DNA of 64,000 nt from the NCBI RefSeq assembly GCF_004337985.1, contig NC_043741.1:4254140-4318139 (forward strand). The letters run 5' to 3'. A program made the translations under genes and the position numbers. The DNA comes from Pyricularia pennisetigena. Lineage: Eukaryota; Ascomycota; Sordariomycetes; Magnaporthales; Pyriculariaceae. The notes under the pieces are model-generated. The model had not been told where the DNA came from. It worked only from the letters and a program-made list of their open reading frames with translations, and did no database searches. Of this stretch, positions 30,653 to 40,813 are shown piece after piece (positions within the stretch are counted from its first letter, which is position 1; each line of letters begins with the position of its first letter).

Positions 30653-31530
30653 TCAGTGTGCGCCGTTCTCCTGCTTCATATCCACATCATCACCGCCAGC
30701 GAGGACTTTGGTTTTTGGAACGTGGTCACCTTCGCCAGGGCCGCTACCTGGTGTCTGCGCCACCACATTTCCTTGCTCGTCGACAAACTCGAAGTTGTAC
30801 CTGCTGAGTAGGTGAGGGATGGCAGACAGCTGAGGGCCGTAGCGAGCAGAGTTGTCGTAAAGCTCGAATAGAGGAACCGCGAGCAGCTTCATGTTTTTGG
30901 GGACACTCAGGACCTCTGTATTAGAGAAAGAAACAGGGCTGTTAGCATAATCAAATATCTATGATGGCGCTTTCGAGGATCCGCGCACGTACTGGAATTT
31001 GGCAGCTGGATGAAATAGAGCTTCTTGCACTCCTTGGGCCGCGTGACGTGGGCCGGGACGAATGGGTACATAAAGGTCTCAAAGTTTGGCCGCCACCACT
31101 GCGCAAGGCAATCTCCAATCTGCCAATCTCCAGCCTCCTCGCCCTCGCCCAGCCTTCCGACGGGTGCCAGCCGCTCATCCAAGCGCGCCTTGAAGCCCTC
31201 GACCTCATCGTCCTCCGGTCGCAGATAATCGCCGGGTAGTTTGAAGAAGGCGTTTGCGATCTGCAGCATGAGAATATGTGGGTGGTTGTGCTCGTGGCAG
31301 ACAAGGATGCCCTCGCAGGTGCGGCGCATTCCGTGCGCGTTGTAGTGCTCCTCCAGGCGCTTCAGGCGTGCCAGCACCGAAGGGTCCTCCTCGGGCTGCG
31401 TCTCCTTGACGCCGAACGTGTAATTCGATAGTGGGTAGAGGCGGATGGTCTCGGGCTGGTTGGCATTGAAGGAAAGTGGTATTATGGGCGGCTGCCCGGA
31501 TTGCAGTGCTGTTGCTGTGATGGTTGACAT
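30653..31530 (-). CDS. Cleavage factor Im 25-kDa subunit (NUDT21/CPSF5-like)
   Basis: Exons are 30993-31530 and 30653-30915 (phase 1 intron, donor GTACGT), giving 266 residues. It is the small subunit of pre-mRNA cleavage factor I, a Nudix-fold protein that binds UGUA in the nucleus and helps choose poly(A) sites. Diagnostic stretches are IRLYPLSNYTFG (about residue 31), EEDPSVLARLKRLEEHY, CEGILVCHEHNHPHILMLQ, FFKLPGDYLRPEDDEVEGFK and RPKECKKLYFIQLP, with the end of the Nudix domain in exon 2 (MKLLAVPLFELYDN). The Nudix-box glutamates needed for hydrolysis are not in their usual pattern, as is known for this family, so it should bind but not hydrolyse. The C-terminal 30 residues are acidic and disordered. 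An upstream in-frame ATG would add 24 residues; the ATG used fits the fungal family better. It is divergent from SEH1. Confidence 0.93.
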
Positions 31531-32005
31531 GGAGAAAGACGTGACGCCGATGCGCGAGCGACCGGGGAGGAATTCAAATGATGAGAATATGGAGGACGGC
31601 AAACTTCAGATGGATCGCCACAGCGTGGGTTCTGGGTGACCGGAGCTTGAGTTTGGTTATGTTCTCCAGACTTTCAAATTCTTTCATATGAAGGCAAGTA
31701 CGATCTGGTAAGCATCCAAGCCGCAGTCGGGATTCCAAGCTCCATATAGTGCACCACACATGGATAGCAGAAGATAAAGTGGAGGAGGTACACTGAAGGC
31801 TCACCAACTCTAGTCCATGTTAGGAAGGCGGTAAAGTGATCGACACGACCCTAACCCTGGAGCGAATATCGGTTGGTATACAAGCTGCGCCAGCAAGCAA
31901 GGGTTCATTGCAAGGTACAGCCAAATTCACCCAACATTCAATCAGGTTGATTGACAAATGGTAAAATTACAGAGCCATAGCGCACGTTAATATCTATTCT
32001 ATACA
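31531..32005. other. Bidirectional promoter region CFIm25 / SEH1
   Basis: 475 bp between divergent start codons. It must hold both core promoters and includes an ACCCTAACCCT element. No gene seen. Confidence 0.65.
31848..31858 (+). promoter_or_regulatory. ACCCTAACCCT telomere-like element
   Basis: An 11-mer made of two overlapping telomere-type units, 148 bp before the SEH1 start codon. The identical 11-mer occurs at 52639-52649 before the calmodulin-like gene. In yeasts, TTAGGG-type sites in promoters are bound by Tbf1-like factors; binding here is inferred. Confidence 0.45.
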
Positions 32006-33373
32006 ATGCCTCTACCTGTAACGGAGCCTCCACCAATGGAGGATCAGGCGAGATTTGACCTGATTATGAAGCATGGTCACCAGGATCTTGTCCAGGCTGT
32101 GGCTTTCAACAGTTACGGAGACAGGTGCGCAACAGGCTCGGTGGACGGAAAGATCCGCGTCTTCAACCGACACCAAGATGGCATCTGGAGGCATTGTGAC
32201 AACTGGACCGCTCACGGTGGAGAAATCTTGGAGTTGCAGTGGCTCCCGCCAACTATATATCCCAACCTCCTGGCCTCCCTTGGCATCGATGGGCGCTTCA
32301 AGCTCTGGGCCGAGGATGCTGCTGCAGCTCCAGGACGACGTTTCAGTCATCGCTACAAGGAAAACGCCAGGGCTGCTTATGAGCATCGGTCCAGAGGCGG
32401 CGGCGGCTCCTACCGCTCATTCTCCATCCGTCACAACGACGAGACGCGCCACTCTCACTTGGCCCTTTTGGCAGCCGATGGCCAACTGGAAGTGCTTGAA
32501 AATGAGCTGCCAGAAAATCTGACCGACTGGAACCCCATAGCGCGTTTTAATGTCTGTCCCAGGCCCACACGTGGCGAGGAGGTTTCGTTTCGCGTCCGCT
32601 TCGATCCAAACCCTGATCCATGTTACACTGCACTGCGTGCTGGTGTTCCCACAGACTCTCTCGGGCTTGTGGTCGCGGCGATGAAAACTGTGCGCATCTA
32701 TCGCTCGCGGGAATCGGCTGGAAACTCTTCAGGCCCTGCAGGAGCCTCTGCGGTAAGAGAGTTCTACCTTGCTGCCGAGATCGAGGGCCACCGGGGGTTA
32801 GTTCGGGATGTCGCATGGGCACCCGGGAACATCCGGGGTTATGACATTATAGCATCAGCCTGCCAGGATGGCTTCGTGAGGGTTGTGCGTCTGGAGACAC
32901 CATTCGACCCGAATGATGGAAAGACTTGGTCTGAGAACGATTTGGTCAAAGGGGGCGCTGGTGGCAATGCTTACGAATCAAAATCGATATCTCATTCTCG
33001 CTCCGGAACTGCCTCTGATAATTCCCCTCATCCTTCTGGGAATCACCATCAATTCCAGCAAAGTCACCCAGGTCATACGCCAAATATCCCGCAGGCTAAA
33101 TCCATGTTGGGCTCGGAGTTGGCCATCTCCAGTGCCAATGAACAGCGGCCGATGACTGGGCTGCCTGGCGAAGTTACACACCAGGTGCATGTGTTGTCGA
33201 AACTTGACAGCCATCGCACACCAGTCTGGCGAGTTGGCTTCGATGATGATGGGCAGATCTTGGGTAGTGTCGGGGATGAAGGTCGACTTTTACTGTATCG
33301 GCAGACGCCCGATGGCTCTTGGGCGAAGAGCTCAGAGCTTGCCATGATGAAGATGAAGATGGCCACGCCCTGA
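32006..33373 (+). CDS. SEH1: Nucleoporin SEH1, WD40 repeat protein
   Basis: Single-exon gene of 455 residues. Seh1 is a beta-propeller shared by the Nup84/Y-complex of the nuclear pore and the SEACIT/SEACAT (GATOR) complexes at the vacuole that control TORC1. The start MKHGHQDLVQAVAFNSYGDR (about residues 22-41) and the following repeats (TGSVDGKIRVF, ASLGIDGRFKLW, VRDVAWAPG, ASACQDGFVRVV, VWRVGFDDDGQILGS) match the family's six-bladed propeller. A Ser/Gly/His-rich insert lies at about residues 315-380, between the last two blades, and is probably a disordered loop. The final blade ends GSVGDEGRLLLYRQ. The gene shares its promoter region with CFIm25. Function is inferred from orthology, which is strong. 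Confidence 0.92.
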   Translation: MPLPVTEPPPMEDQARFDLIMKHGHQDLVQAVAFNSYGDRCATGSVDGKIRVFNRHQDGIWRHCDNWTAHGGEILELQWLPPTIYPNLLASLGIDGRFKLWAEDAAAAPGRRFSHRYKENARAAYEHRSRGGGGSYRSFSIRHNDETRHSHLALLAADGQLEVLENELPENLTDWNPIARFNVCPRPTRGEEVSFRVRFDPNPDPCYTALRAGVPTDSLGLVVAAMKTVRIYRSRESAGNSSGPAGASAVREFYLAAEIEGHRGLVRDVAWAPGNIRGYDIIASACQDGFVRVVRLETPFDPNDGKTWSENDLVKGGAGGNAYESKSISHSRSGTASDNSPHPSGNHHQFQQSHPGHTPNIPQAKSMLGSELAISSANEQRPMTGLPGEVTHQVHVLSKLDSHRTPVWRVGFDDDGQILGSVGDEGRLLLYRQTPDGSWAKSSELAMMKMKMATP

Positions 33374-33688
33374 ATTGACTTGACTATTCCACAGTTTAAC
33401 TGTCACCATATCACATTGGACTCGGTTACGGTGGCATGCAGCAACTTGATGCCGTCGGTCTTATCAAACATGACAAGAGGTAAAGACTTGCATGGACTTG
33501 AACCATTATGATCTTCCTCAAAGGGCCGATCATTATGTGCTACTATGCTATTCTCAACATTAAAGCAGCAACACGGCTTTCAACAGTGCCAAACACTCCT
33601 ACTTCTCCAGAAACGAAGGTGGGCTTGCAGTTCAACAGCTTCTCGCCCTTCCCTAGCTGATATGGGCAAAATCGTCTTAATGTCAAGT
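33374..33688. other. 3' intergenic gap between convergent genes (315 bp)
   Basis: Only the 3' ends of SEH1 and the secreted protein gene; nothing else is seen. Confidence 0.6.
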
Positions 33689-34415
33689 TCACAAGGCAGC
33701 GACAACGCCAAGAAATCCAATGGCAGCAACTGCACCCGCCACAAAGTTTGTCTCCCGCGGTCCTGAGCCGGATTTGGTGAGGGATGCTACCGCGCTTGCC
33801 GGGTTGCTAGAACTGTCGCCGGTACTGGCCGTCGCGGCTGAGGCACCACCTGACCCCGCATCGGTCGCACGCCCAGTAGTGGCTGCGCCGGAAGAGGCCT
33901 TGGTGGTAGTTGAAGCGGCACTGTTTGAGCCATCCTTGCCGGTGCAGACGGGCAACTGACCGGCCAGAGAGCTGAGCTTGGGACATTGCGACAGCACCGA
34001 GTTGATTGCGGCGCTGTTGCTCGAGTACCAGCTACGAACAGTGCTTGTGTATGAATTGAACTTGTCCGACACAGAGGCAGCAACAGTGATTGAACATGGG
34101 TTGGTCTGGTAGGTACGGTCAAGAGAGGTTAGCAAAGTCAAGAAACGAGGCCCACAGATGCGGAACAAATTGGAGACATACCTCAGTGTTGGAGGCAAGC
34201 GCGGATAGCAGATCAACACCAGGTGTCGGTAGAGTCTTGGAGATAGATATCAGGCTCGCCAGACAAGGGTCGGTGGCACTTGGTAGTGCGGGGATCCCAG
34301 TCTGGCGAGCTGCGACCTCGCGTCGGACGACGGCATGGCCCGGGAAGAGGTTGAGTTCGGCCGACGTGACGCCCACCGCCGTGGCAATCATGAACAGGAC
34401 TGTGTTGGAATGCAT
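33689..34415 (-). CDS. Secreted, probably GPI-anchored 'infection structure specific'-type protein
   Basis: Exons are 34182-34415 and 33689-34105 (phase 0 intron, donor GTATGT), giving 216 residues. An N-terminal signal peptide (about residues 1-20) precedes a small domain with four cysteines, in the contexts DPCLAS, NPCSIT, SQCPKL and PVCTG. It contains the stretch FNSYTSTVRSWYSSNSA, the pattern found in fungal proteins annotated 'infection structure specific protein'. A Ser/Thr/Ala/Gly-rich, probably O-glycosylated spacer follows (about residues 130-195). The protein ends in a hydrophobic tail (FVAGAVAAIGFLGVVAAL), the usual GPI-attachment signal. It should therefore sit on the cell wall or plasma membrane. 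The family is named from expression in appressoria of plant pathogens and has no known activity, so the name does not prove a role in infection. Confidence 0.78.
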
Positions 34416-35102
34416 TGTTTCGGCAGTTGTTTGTGTGTGGGAGTGATGCAATTGTTCAGTCTCTTTCTGGCAGACGAATACAGTGGCGTTGCCCTTCAGC
34501 GGTACAGGTCTTCTCGTCGGAACGGGTTGAAGAATGCCTCTTATCTCTTGCAGGGCGAAGCCATCTGAGACTACAGCCAAGCCATTGCCCCCTCTGGATC
34601 GAAATGGTAACGAAATGCAATCACGATGGTGGCAAAACTATGACATCTAGTGGTTGACTAGCTAGTTTTGAATGGCGATTTTCTGAGGCTACACCAACAA
34701 CAATTTCGTTGCTCGCGCACCCGAGCAAGCCGAAATCCTGAATAGTGCCAACCGCTACCCAGTTTCCAGTCGTAATCACGGCGTAATGGTAGTAAGGGCA
34801 ACCTATTGAGGTGACACGCCACAGGATTACGCACACATATGTTCCCCTTTTCTATTAAAAAAAAAGGGGGGGGGGCGGATCACACTTGGATCTGGGCTAA
34901 CGTTTCGGGGCAGCGCGTCTCTGCGAATATCACCAATCATATCACTCACAAAGCAAGTAGTGCACTAATAATCTTGTTCCAAGATGGCTAGATTATTGAC
35001 AAATCAGGAGGATACTACAAAGGAGTCCCATTCACAGATTAAGCTTTTGTATTAAATGATATAGAAGCTTATCATTACTTCATGCACCCAGATCTCGTGC
35101 AT
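34416..35102. other. Intergenic region upstream of the secreted protein gene (687 bp)
   Basis: It holds the promoter of the secreted protein and the 3' end of the DJ-1-like gene. An A9G10 homopolymer junction lies near 34857-34876. No gene seen. Confidence 0.55.
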
Positions 35103-35874
35103 TTAACCCAACACCTTGACCAGGGCCTCGCCCAGCGCCTTTGCGCTGGCCGGGTTCTGACCAGTAATGAGGTTGCCATCAACCACGACCTTCTCTCCCC
35201 ACGGCTCATCGGCCTTGACAAAGGTTGCGCCGCTGGCCTTGACCTTGTCCTCAAGCAGGAAAGGCATGTAGTCGACGAGCTGCATGATCTCCTCCTCCTT
35301 GTTGGTGAATCCGGTGACGGTCTTGCCCTTGACCAAGTACTCGCCATTGGATAGTTTCACGTCGGCCAGGACGACCGGGGCGTGACAGACGGCCGCGACG
35401 GGCTTTCCAGCCTCGAAAAAGTTGGCAATCAGCTTCTGCGACTGCGCGTCCACGGCCAGGTCCAGCATGGGGCCGTGGCCACCCGGGTAGAAGACGGCGT
35501 CGAACTCGGAGGCCTTGTCGACGTAGTCGGACAGCTTCTTGGTCTTCTCCCAGAGGTCCTTTTGGTTGTTGAGGAACGACGTGGACGAGGCATCCGACTT
35601 GAACATCTCGATGCTAGCCGGGTCGAGCTTGGACTCTCCGCCGTTGGGCGAGACCACGGTGAGCTCGTAGCCGGCCTTGGCGAACTCGTCGTAAGGGTGG
35701 GCAAACTCGGGCTGTGGTAGGGTGCAGGAGGGGTATCAGTCAACGGGTTCTCCCAAGCTGTTATGGTGGGTGGTAGGGCAGACTCACCAGGAACCAACCA
35801 GTAGGCTTGGTGTCGCCATTCTTGTTCTTCATCTCGGAGGCCGAGGTGAGAACGACGAGGATTTTCTTGACCAT
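35103..35874 (-). CDS. DJ-1/PfpI-family protein, Hsp31-like
   Basis: Exons are 35788-35874 and 35103-35711 (phase 0 intron, donor GTGAGT), giving 231 residues. Members of the Hsp31 branch are cytosolic chaperones with glutathione-independent glyoxalase III (methylglyoxal to lactate) activity and protect against oxidative stress. The nucleophile elbow AVCHAPVVL carries the reactive Cys with the adjacent His (about residues 139-147). The acidic partner is the Glu of PEFAHPYDEF right after the intron. FYPGGHGPMLDL (about residues 105-116) is characteristic of this branch. The start MVKKILVVLTSA is the expected first beta strand. All catalytic positions are intact. Activity is inferred from family. 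Confidence 0.92.
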
Positions 35875-37770
35875 TTTGTGGAATAGTGTTTATGCCAAGG
35901 GGCTAAAAGTGTTGAAAGGTTTTGGTTTTTTTAGAAAAGGCGTAGTTAAATCAGAACGCTGCGTGTTATTTTAAAGCGGGGTATCAAATAAGATGTCTAA
36001 AATCTGCATGAAGAGTAAGATCTGTCCCGAGATGCATTGGACAGTCGAGGTGAGGTGACAAACATTTATATAGATTTTCATGTCTGGCGGGGGGACAATA
36101 GTTTATCAGAAGCAATCCATAGAGGTTCCCCATAATAATACCTACATACACACATAGCTCAAGGAAGCTATCTGAATTCGGTAGGTATGTTTACGTCATG
36201 TTGTACATCAGCTCGGAACCACCGACGACAGGTTGAAATCATCCCTGCAACCCAGAGTTGATCAATGAGTAAGCTGGAACAGATTTGGTAATTCAAAGGT
36301 ATGCTCATTGCCAAAAGCTTAGGGCGGGTTGCGTTGGTTTAAGTTTATTCCGGGTAGATTTCCCCTCTTTTTGCTTCCAAATCCCCACTTGAGCTTCTTC
36401 AGTTATGACGATTTGAAATCCAGTGAGGCACGCCACTTGCTTGGTGGTGGAGCCTGCCTTGTTTGATCGGATCCGATGGTGAATGGGACCTCGTACTGTC
36501 CCGGCTCGGCAGCGGTCAAGATGGTATCCCGTGCCCGGGCATTGCCAGGATGGTTAGTGTAGCGGCTCACATATTTATTCTGATCATGTTCGTACAGATT
36601 AGATCTTTTAAATACCTGGGTACGTGACAACAGCATCACAACGCGCAGCTGGCAGGATGCCCTATCGTCCACTATCCATTGAAACAAGCCATCGTGCAGA
36701 CTATACGTCTGGCATCATTTTGGAGCCCTCAGTGCGTCATTCTGCTCTCTTTGTACATCTTCTCCATAATCAGTTAAAAATAGAAAAAAAAAAAAAAAAA
36801 TACTCGACCGTTCCGCCCCGAGTCATTACCGCTGTCCGCTCGGTCAAACTTCTGCGACAGCGGACACCTTCCCAAAGTGGCCCGCGGGCCGCTAGAAAGT
36901 GATGCCAAGGACGGGGCCGGAGTGATTGGCACCCCTGTCGCGAGCGCACTGCTTGCCCCAGTCAGTGAAGCTTCTCGACCGAGATGATACTCCGTACTCC
37001 GTAGCGTGTCGCGATGGTATTGCTGCAGATGTTTTGGTTTGCGGCTATGTATTTCATTGTGCTGCTGGCCAAGTGATTTAACAGAACGTTCTCAGAGGCG
37101 GTGTCCCACATTATACTGTAAACAGTACGGCAAATAAACCAACGGTGTGCTGGAGGCTAACTGGAGTTGATTTTTCGACGTGTCTGTGGCATACTTAAGT
37201 ACCAGCCGCCCAAAGTTAAAAAAAACAACAAAACAAAACAAGAATCAAAAATGAAGAATAAATATAGAAGAGGTAAAAAGAGACGCTGAAAGACACCGAG
37301 AAGACACTTGGCACCAGACATGTGCTGGCTGTTTTGCAGAGGTTAATAACGGGCAATAGCAATCAACGGTTTAATGGCTGCCCTTGTCTTTGACAGTGCG
37401 CATTTACGGTTCATCGTACTGTCTGAGCTAGCCCAGAGTGGAAACTGCGCTGTGTCCTTTCCTTGCAGCGAAAAAATAGGAATGCATGCACTGCTTCAAC
37501 CGAGAGAACTTGGAGAGGTCTCACAAAAACAACAAGTGCACAATATCTCCAAGAAAGGGGGGAAAAAAAAGGACTCTTTGACTCGTACATCAAAGTATCG
37601 AGCTAATATCCCATTGAATGCACTGACCCGTTGGTCTTTGACACTCTTGTTCGGTGTCATGACATGACCGGTGACGCCGGCTCCATACAAAACAGTACGA
37701 CACAAGCTTTGCCCTCTAGAACTAGTCTGGCCGGATAGCTTGCTTAAATGGTCGGTAGTTTGTTATCACC
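35875..37770. other. Divergent intergenic region (1.9 kb)
   Basis: It separates the DJ-1-like gene and the dehydrogenase. It contains a TATA-like element for the DJ-1-like gene, an A18 run near 36783-36800 and a repeated TACTCCGTA motif near 36991-37005. No credible coding region: the frame open at 36403-36687 lacks an ATG and a partner exon. Confidence 0.5.
36065..36072 (-). promoter_or_regulatory. Candidate TATA box of the DJ-1-like gene
   Basis: Reads TATATAAA on the minus strand, 191 bp upstream of the start codon. Position and sequence are plausible, but such A/T octamers also arise by chance. Confidence 0.35.
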
Positions 37771-39147
37771 ATGCCGATCCCTTTTCTCACATACGTCTAC
37801 CATCATGGCGCCCCGGAATGGATGCCAGAGCCATGGAACATCATCAAAGGCGGCAGCACTCTAGCCGCCCTGGCGCTTACCAAATGGTATTGCACCGGCG
37901 CCACAAACTTGTCGGAGCGTAACATGCACGGCAAGGTTGTCATGATTACCGGGGGTACATCCGGCATCGGGGCAGCTGCGGCTTTGGAGATCGCCAAGCG
38001 AGGCGGACAGGTCGTTTTGCTCACCAAGCAGCCGCCCTCGGATCCGTTCTTGGTCGAATTCATTGAGGACATGCGCTCGAGGGCAGGTCACACCATGATC
38101 TATGCCGAGCAGGTCGACCTCGAATCCATGTACAGCATCCGAAAGTTTGCGACAAAGTGGATCGACAACGCCCCTCCCAGGCGTCTGGATGCCATCGTGC
38201 TCTGCGCCGCCACGCTCACGCCGCCCGGGAAGCCGCGGACAGAGACCGCCGAGGGCATAGAGAGCGTATGGATGGTCAATTACCTCGCCAACTTCCACCT
38301 CCTCAGCATCCTCAGCCCCGCAATCAAGGCGCAGCCCTTTGACCGCGACGTGCGAGTCGTCCTGGCCACTTGTCCGTCCTACATTGCATCCCCGCCGCTG
38401 AGCAAAGCCATCGACGCCGACGAGTGGTCGCCCGGTACGGCCTACGCGCGAAGCAAACTTGCCCTCTTGACGTTCGGCAAGGCTTTCCAGAAGCATCTGG
38501 ACGCCTACAAGCGGCCGGACCAGCTGCCCATGAACTCGCGAGTCGTATTCATCGACCCGGGCTACTGTCGCACCACTGGCATGACGCGCTGGATCTCCCG
38601 CGGCACGTTGTGGGGTTTGTTCGTCTACCTGGCGTGCTACTTCTTCTCGTGGCTGCTGCTCAAGAGCCCGTACATGGGGGCACAGTCCATCCTCTTCGCG
38701 CTCATGGAAGGAGAGCTATCCCGAATCCCTGGCGGGCAGCTGGTGAAGGAGTGCAGGATCGTCGATTTTGCAAGGAAGGACATTGAGGACGAAGAAGCAT
38801 CCAAGAAACTTTGGGAGGCGAGCGATGCCTTGATTGAGAAGACCGAGAAGGAACAGATGGCGTTGAGAGCCAAGATGAAAAAGGACGAATCGCAGAAGGA
38901 AAAGGAAAATGAGGAGGCCGAAAAATTGCAGGAAGTAGAGGCTCTCGTTGAAGCCATTAAGAAGGGAAGATCCAAAGAAAAGGAAAAGGAGAAGGAGAAG
39001 GACAGATCCAAAGATAAGTCAAAAGACAAACAAAAGGATAAAGATCGATCCAAGGAGAGGTCCAAGGACAAGTCCAAGGAAAAAGAGAAGGACAAGGATA
39101 AGGATAAATCCAAGTCCAAATCCAAGTCTTCCAGGAAGAAGGAATGA
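37771..39147 (+). CDS. Short-chain dehydrogenase/reductase with membrane segment and Lys-rich tail
   Basis: Single-exon gene of 458 residues. It belongs to the classical SDR superfamily, retinol-dehydrogenase-like branch. The cofactor motif is TGGTSGIG (60-67), the catalytic pair is YxxxK in YARSK (225-229), and a VNYLAN stretch (169-174) stands for the conserved Asn helix. The usual NNAG is replaced by LCAAT (144-148). A hydrophobic segment at about 280-297 suggests membrane or lipid-droplet attachment. After the domain, residues about 340-395 are a charged helix. The last 62 residues are almost only Lys, Glu, Asp, Ser and Arg, in KEKEK and SKDK repeats. Substrate unknown; a sterol, lipid or retinoid-like alcohol is typical for the branch. 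The tail is coded in frame with a normal stop and is not a frameshift artefact of the domain. Confidence 0.87.
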   Translation: MPIPFLTYVYHHGAPEWMPEPWNIIKGGSTLAALALTKWYCTGATNLSERNMHGKVVMITGGTSGIGAAAALEIAKRGGQVVLLTKQPPSDPFLVEFIEDMRSRAGHTMIYAEQVDLESMYSIRKFATKWIDNAPPRRLDAIVLCAATLTPPGKPRTETAEGIESVWMVNYLANFHLLSILSPAIKAQPFDRDVRVVLATCPSYIASPPLSKAIDADEWSPGTAYARSKLALLTFGKAFQKHLDAYKRPDQLPMNSRVVFIDPGYCRTTGMTRWISRGTLWGLFVYLACYFFSWLLLKSPYMGAQSILFALMEGELSRIPGGQLVKECRIVDFARKDIEDEEASKKLWEASDALIEKTEKEQMALRAKMKKDESQKEKENEEAEKLQEVEALVEAIKKGRSKEKEKEKEKDRSKDKSKDKQKDKDRSKERSKDKSKEKEKDKDKDKSKSKSKSSRKKE

Positions 39148-39857
39148 CAAAAAAGAACCAGACTTTTAGAACAAAACAAAATTGTGTGTGGATTTTGTAT
39201 TTATCTGATGCAGCGCGGTTCTAGACTTGATCTGGAAGCGCTTGTACAATATGATACCCTAGAAGTAGACATACATGGTAATAACAGCTTGCTGGCTTGC
39301 TCGAGCTAAGATACGGCCCTGCGACCGGGGCAACTTTTGTTTACATCGCTTAACGAGTGGTCGAACCTATTTGTGCTGATAGCTCATGGCAGATAGACAT
39401 GGTGATATGGCTGGTACCTTGCTCGGCATTTAGTCTGGAACGGGATGTATCAAAACTCACCGCGCTTGCTGGCGTTCAGTGTGCGGAGAAAATGCCGAGG
39501 CGGGGCTGCAGACAGGTACGGATAGACAATAGCCCATGCACGCACGTTTGACCGAGCTGGGACGTAGCAATTGTGATTACTGTGCTGATCTACTGCTTCA
39601 TATGACGACAAGCAATTTTGCAATCATTCTCAAAGCCAAAAAATAATACGCACTTTGGCGATCCATTAAGATATTCAAATACTTGTCGGTTCGTACATAT
39701 ATTTTTTCTTTCTGAGCAAATCACAACTGAAACAGTTACCCCAAGTCTACAGACTGGGGTCACCGAAGCAGAGTTCCATCGACATAAGAATATAAAAAAA
39801 AAAAAAAAAGTCAAAAACACGAAAAACAGTACAGTCGTCCTGCCAAACCCAGGGGCC
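39148..39857. other. Intergenic region (710 bp)
   Basis: 3' flank of the dehydrogenase and leader of the small candidate gene, including an A-rich run at about 39795-39810. No other gene seen. Confidence 0.5.
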
Positions 39858-40133
39858 ATGTCAACAAATCGTTCTACGGCAGCCACCGCGGCATCTCCAC
39901 GCCCGTCAGCCGGCAGCAGTGGCATCTCGGCGGCTCCCCACGGCGGCGGCCGCGGCGCAGCCCTTTACGCCAATGACCCTGCGTCCCTGCACCCAGTCTT
40001 TTTCACATCGAGGCAGTGGCGACCGGTTCACGGCGGCGCCGTCCCGTCCGCTCAGCACAGCCCGGTGGCCCAGGGTTTCATATTCCAAGACTCGCTGCGG
40101 CAGGGCGGCGGCCCCATGTCACCTAGGCTCTGA
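39858..40133 (+). CDS. Small hypothetical protein (91 residues)
   Basis: Not recognised. An ATG-started frame coding a Ser/Ala/Gly/Pro-rich N-terminal half, then a more defined segment (ALYANDPASLHPVFFTSRQW and QGFIFQDSLRQGG), which looks like a real short protein rather than a random frame. Codon third positions are G/C-rich, as in the neighbouring genes. The frame is also open upstream to 39618, but that part is A-rich and leader-like. No signal peptide or membrane segment. It could be a conserved short protein of filamentous fungi or a chance frame. Confidence 0.42.
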   Translation: MSTNRSTAATAASPRPSAGSSGISAAPHGGGRGAALYANDPASLHPVFFTSRQWRPVHGGAVPSAQHSPVAQGFIFQDSLRQGGGPMSPRL

Positions 40134-40813
40134 TGGCTTTCTTTTGTCGCCGGAACAAATGGAACATGTTCTGCGTTTTCTTGTATCTTTTCTCCTTTTC
40201 TAATGCGGCGGCACCGTTTGATTGTTTTGGCCTAAATTTTNNNNNNNNTTTTTTTTTAATGCAGGTTCATTGGGTTATGCAATAGTCTGCGGCTACAGAA
40301 TGTATGCCCCAGACTTCATTCAGTGCATAAGACATCAAGCTCGGCATTAATTAATGGGGTTTGCTCGCCCAGGACTATACCATGTCAGCGCTTACGGGAA
40401 AGGCATGAATGAATCTTGACATCGCAGGTTTTAGATGCATTGATTACCCAACTGGGCTGTACCCGGACTTGTACATACATACGACACGAGAGAAACATTT
40501 TCAACAACCCTGATAATAACGAAAAAAAAGGAACCAGAAAGCCAATGAACGAAAACCTGTCCGCTCTTTAGAAGCCGCGTGGTGGAACAGATCGGATATC
40601 AAGATTCAAAAGATAATACTAAACGAAAACTGTACTGTTACCGCAGCATGCTCCATGGCTAGCTATCTTATAAGCCCTAGGACAAAGGAAATGTGTGAAA
40701 ATTGGCGATCAATTAGTCGCGCGCGCCTCAGAGATACAAATGGTGATAAAACTGGAAACCCAGTGAAGAAAAAGAACAGACGTTGCTATCGTATTGCTGC
40801 AAGACTTCCCAAC
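40134..40813. other. Intergenic region with an 8-base gap
   Basis: 3' ends of the small candidate gene and the R-SNARE gene. An 8-base run of N at 40241-40248 precedes a T9 tract; nothing else is seen. Confidence 0.55.
40241..40248. other. Assembly gap (8 N)
   Basis: Undetermined bases flanked by T runs on both sides, most likely an unresolved poly(T). Confidence 0.99.

Noticed and set aside
31848..31858. ACCCTAACCCT considered as an interstitial telomere
   Set aside because: Only about two units, located in a promoter and repeated at another promoter; a regulatory site is a better explanation.
36403..36687. Minus-strand frame ending with a protein-like segment
   Set aside because: No ATG and no upstream exon that joins in phase was found.
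38637..39179. 180-codon Ser/Leu/Asp-rich frame opposite the dehydrogenase tail
   Set aside because: Antisense image of the Lys-rich repeat tail.
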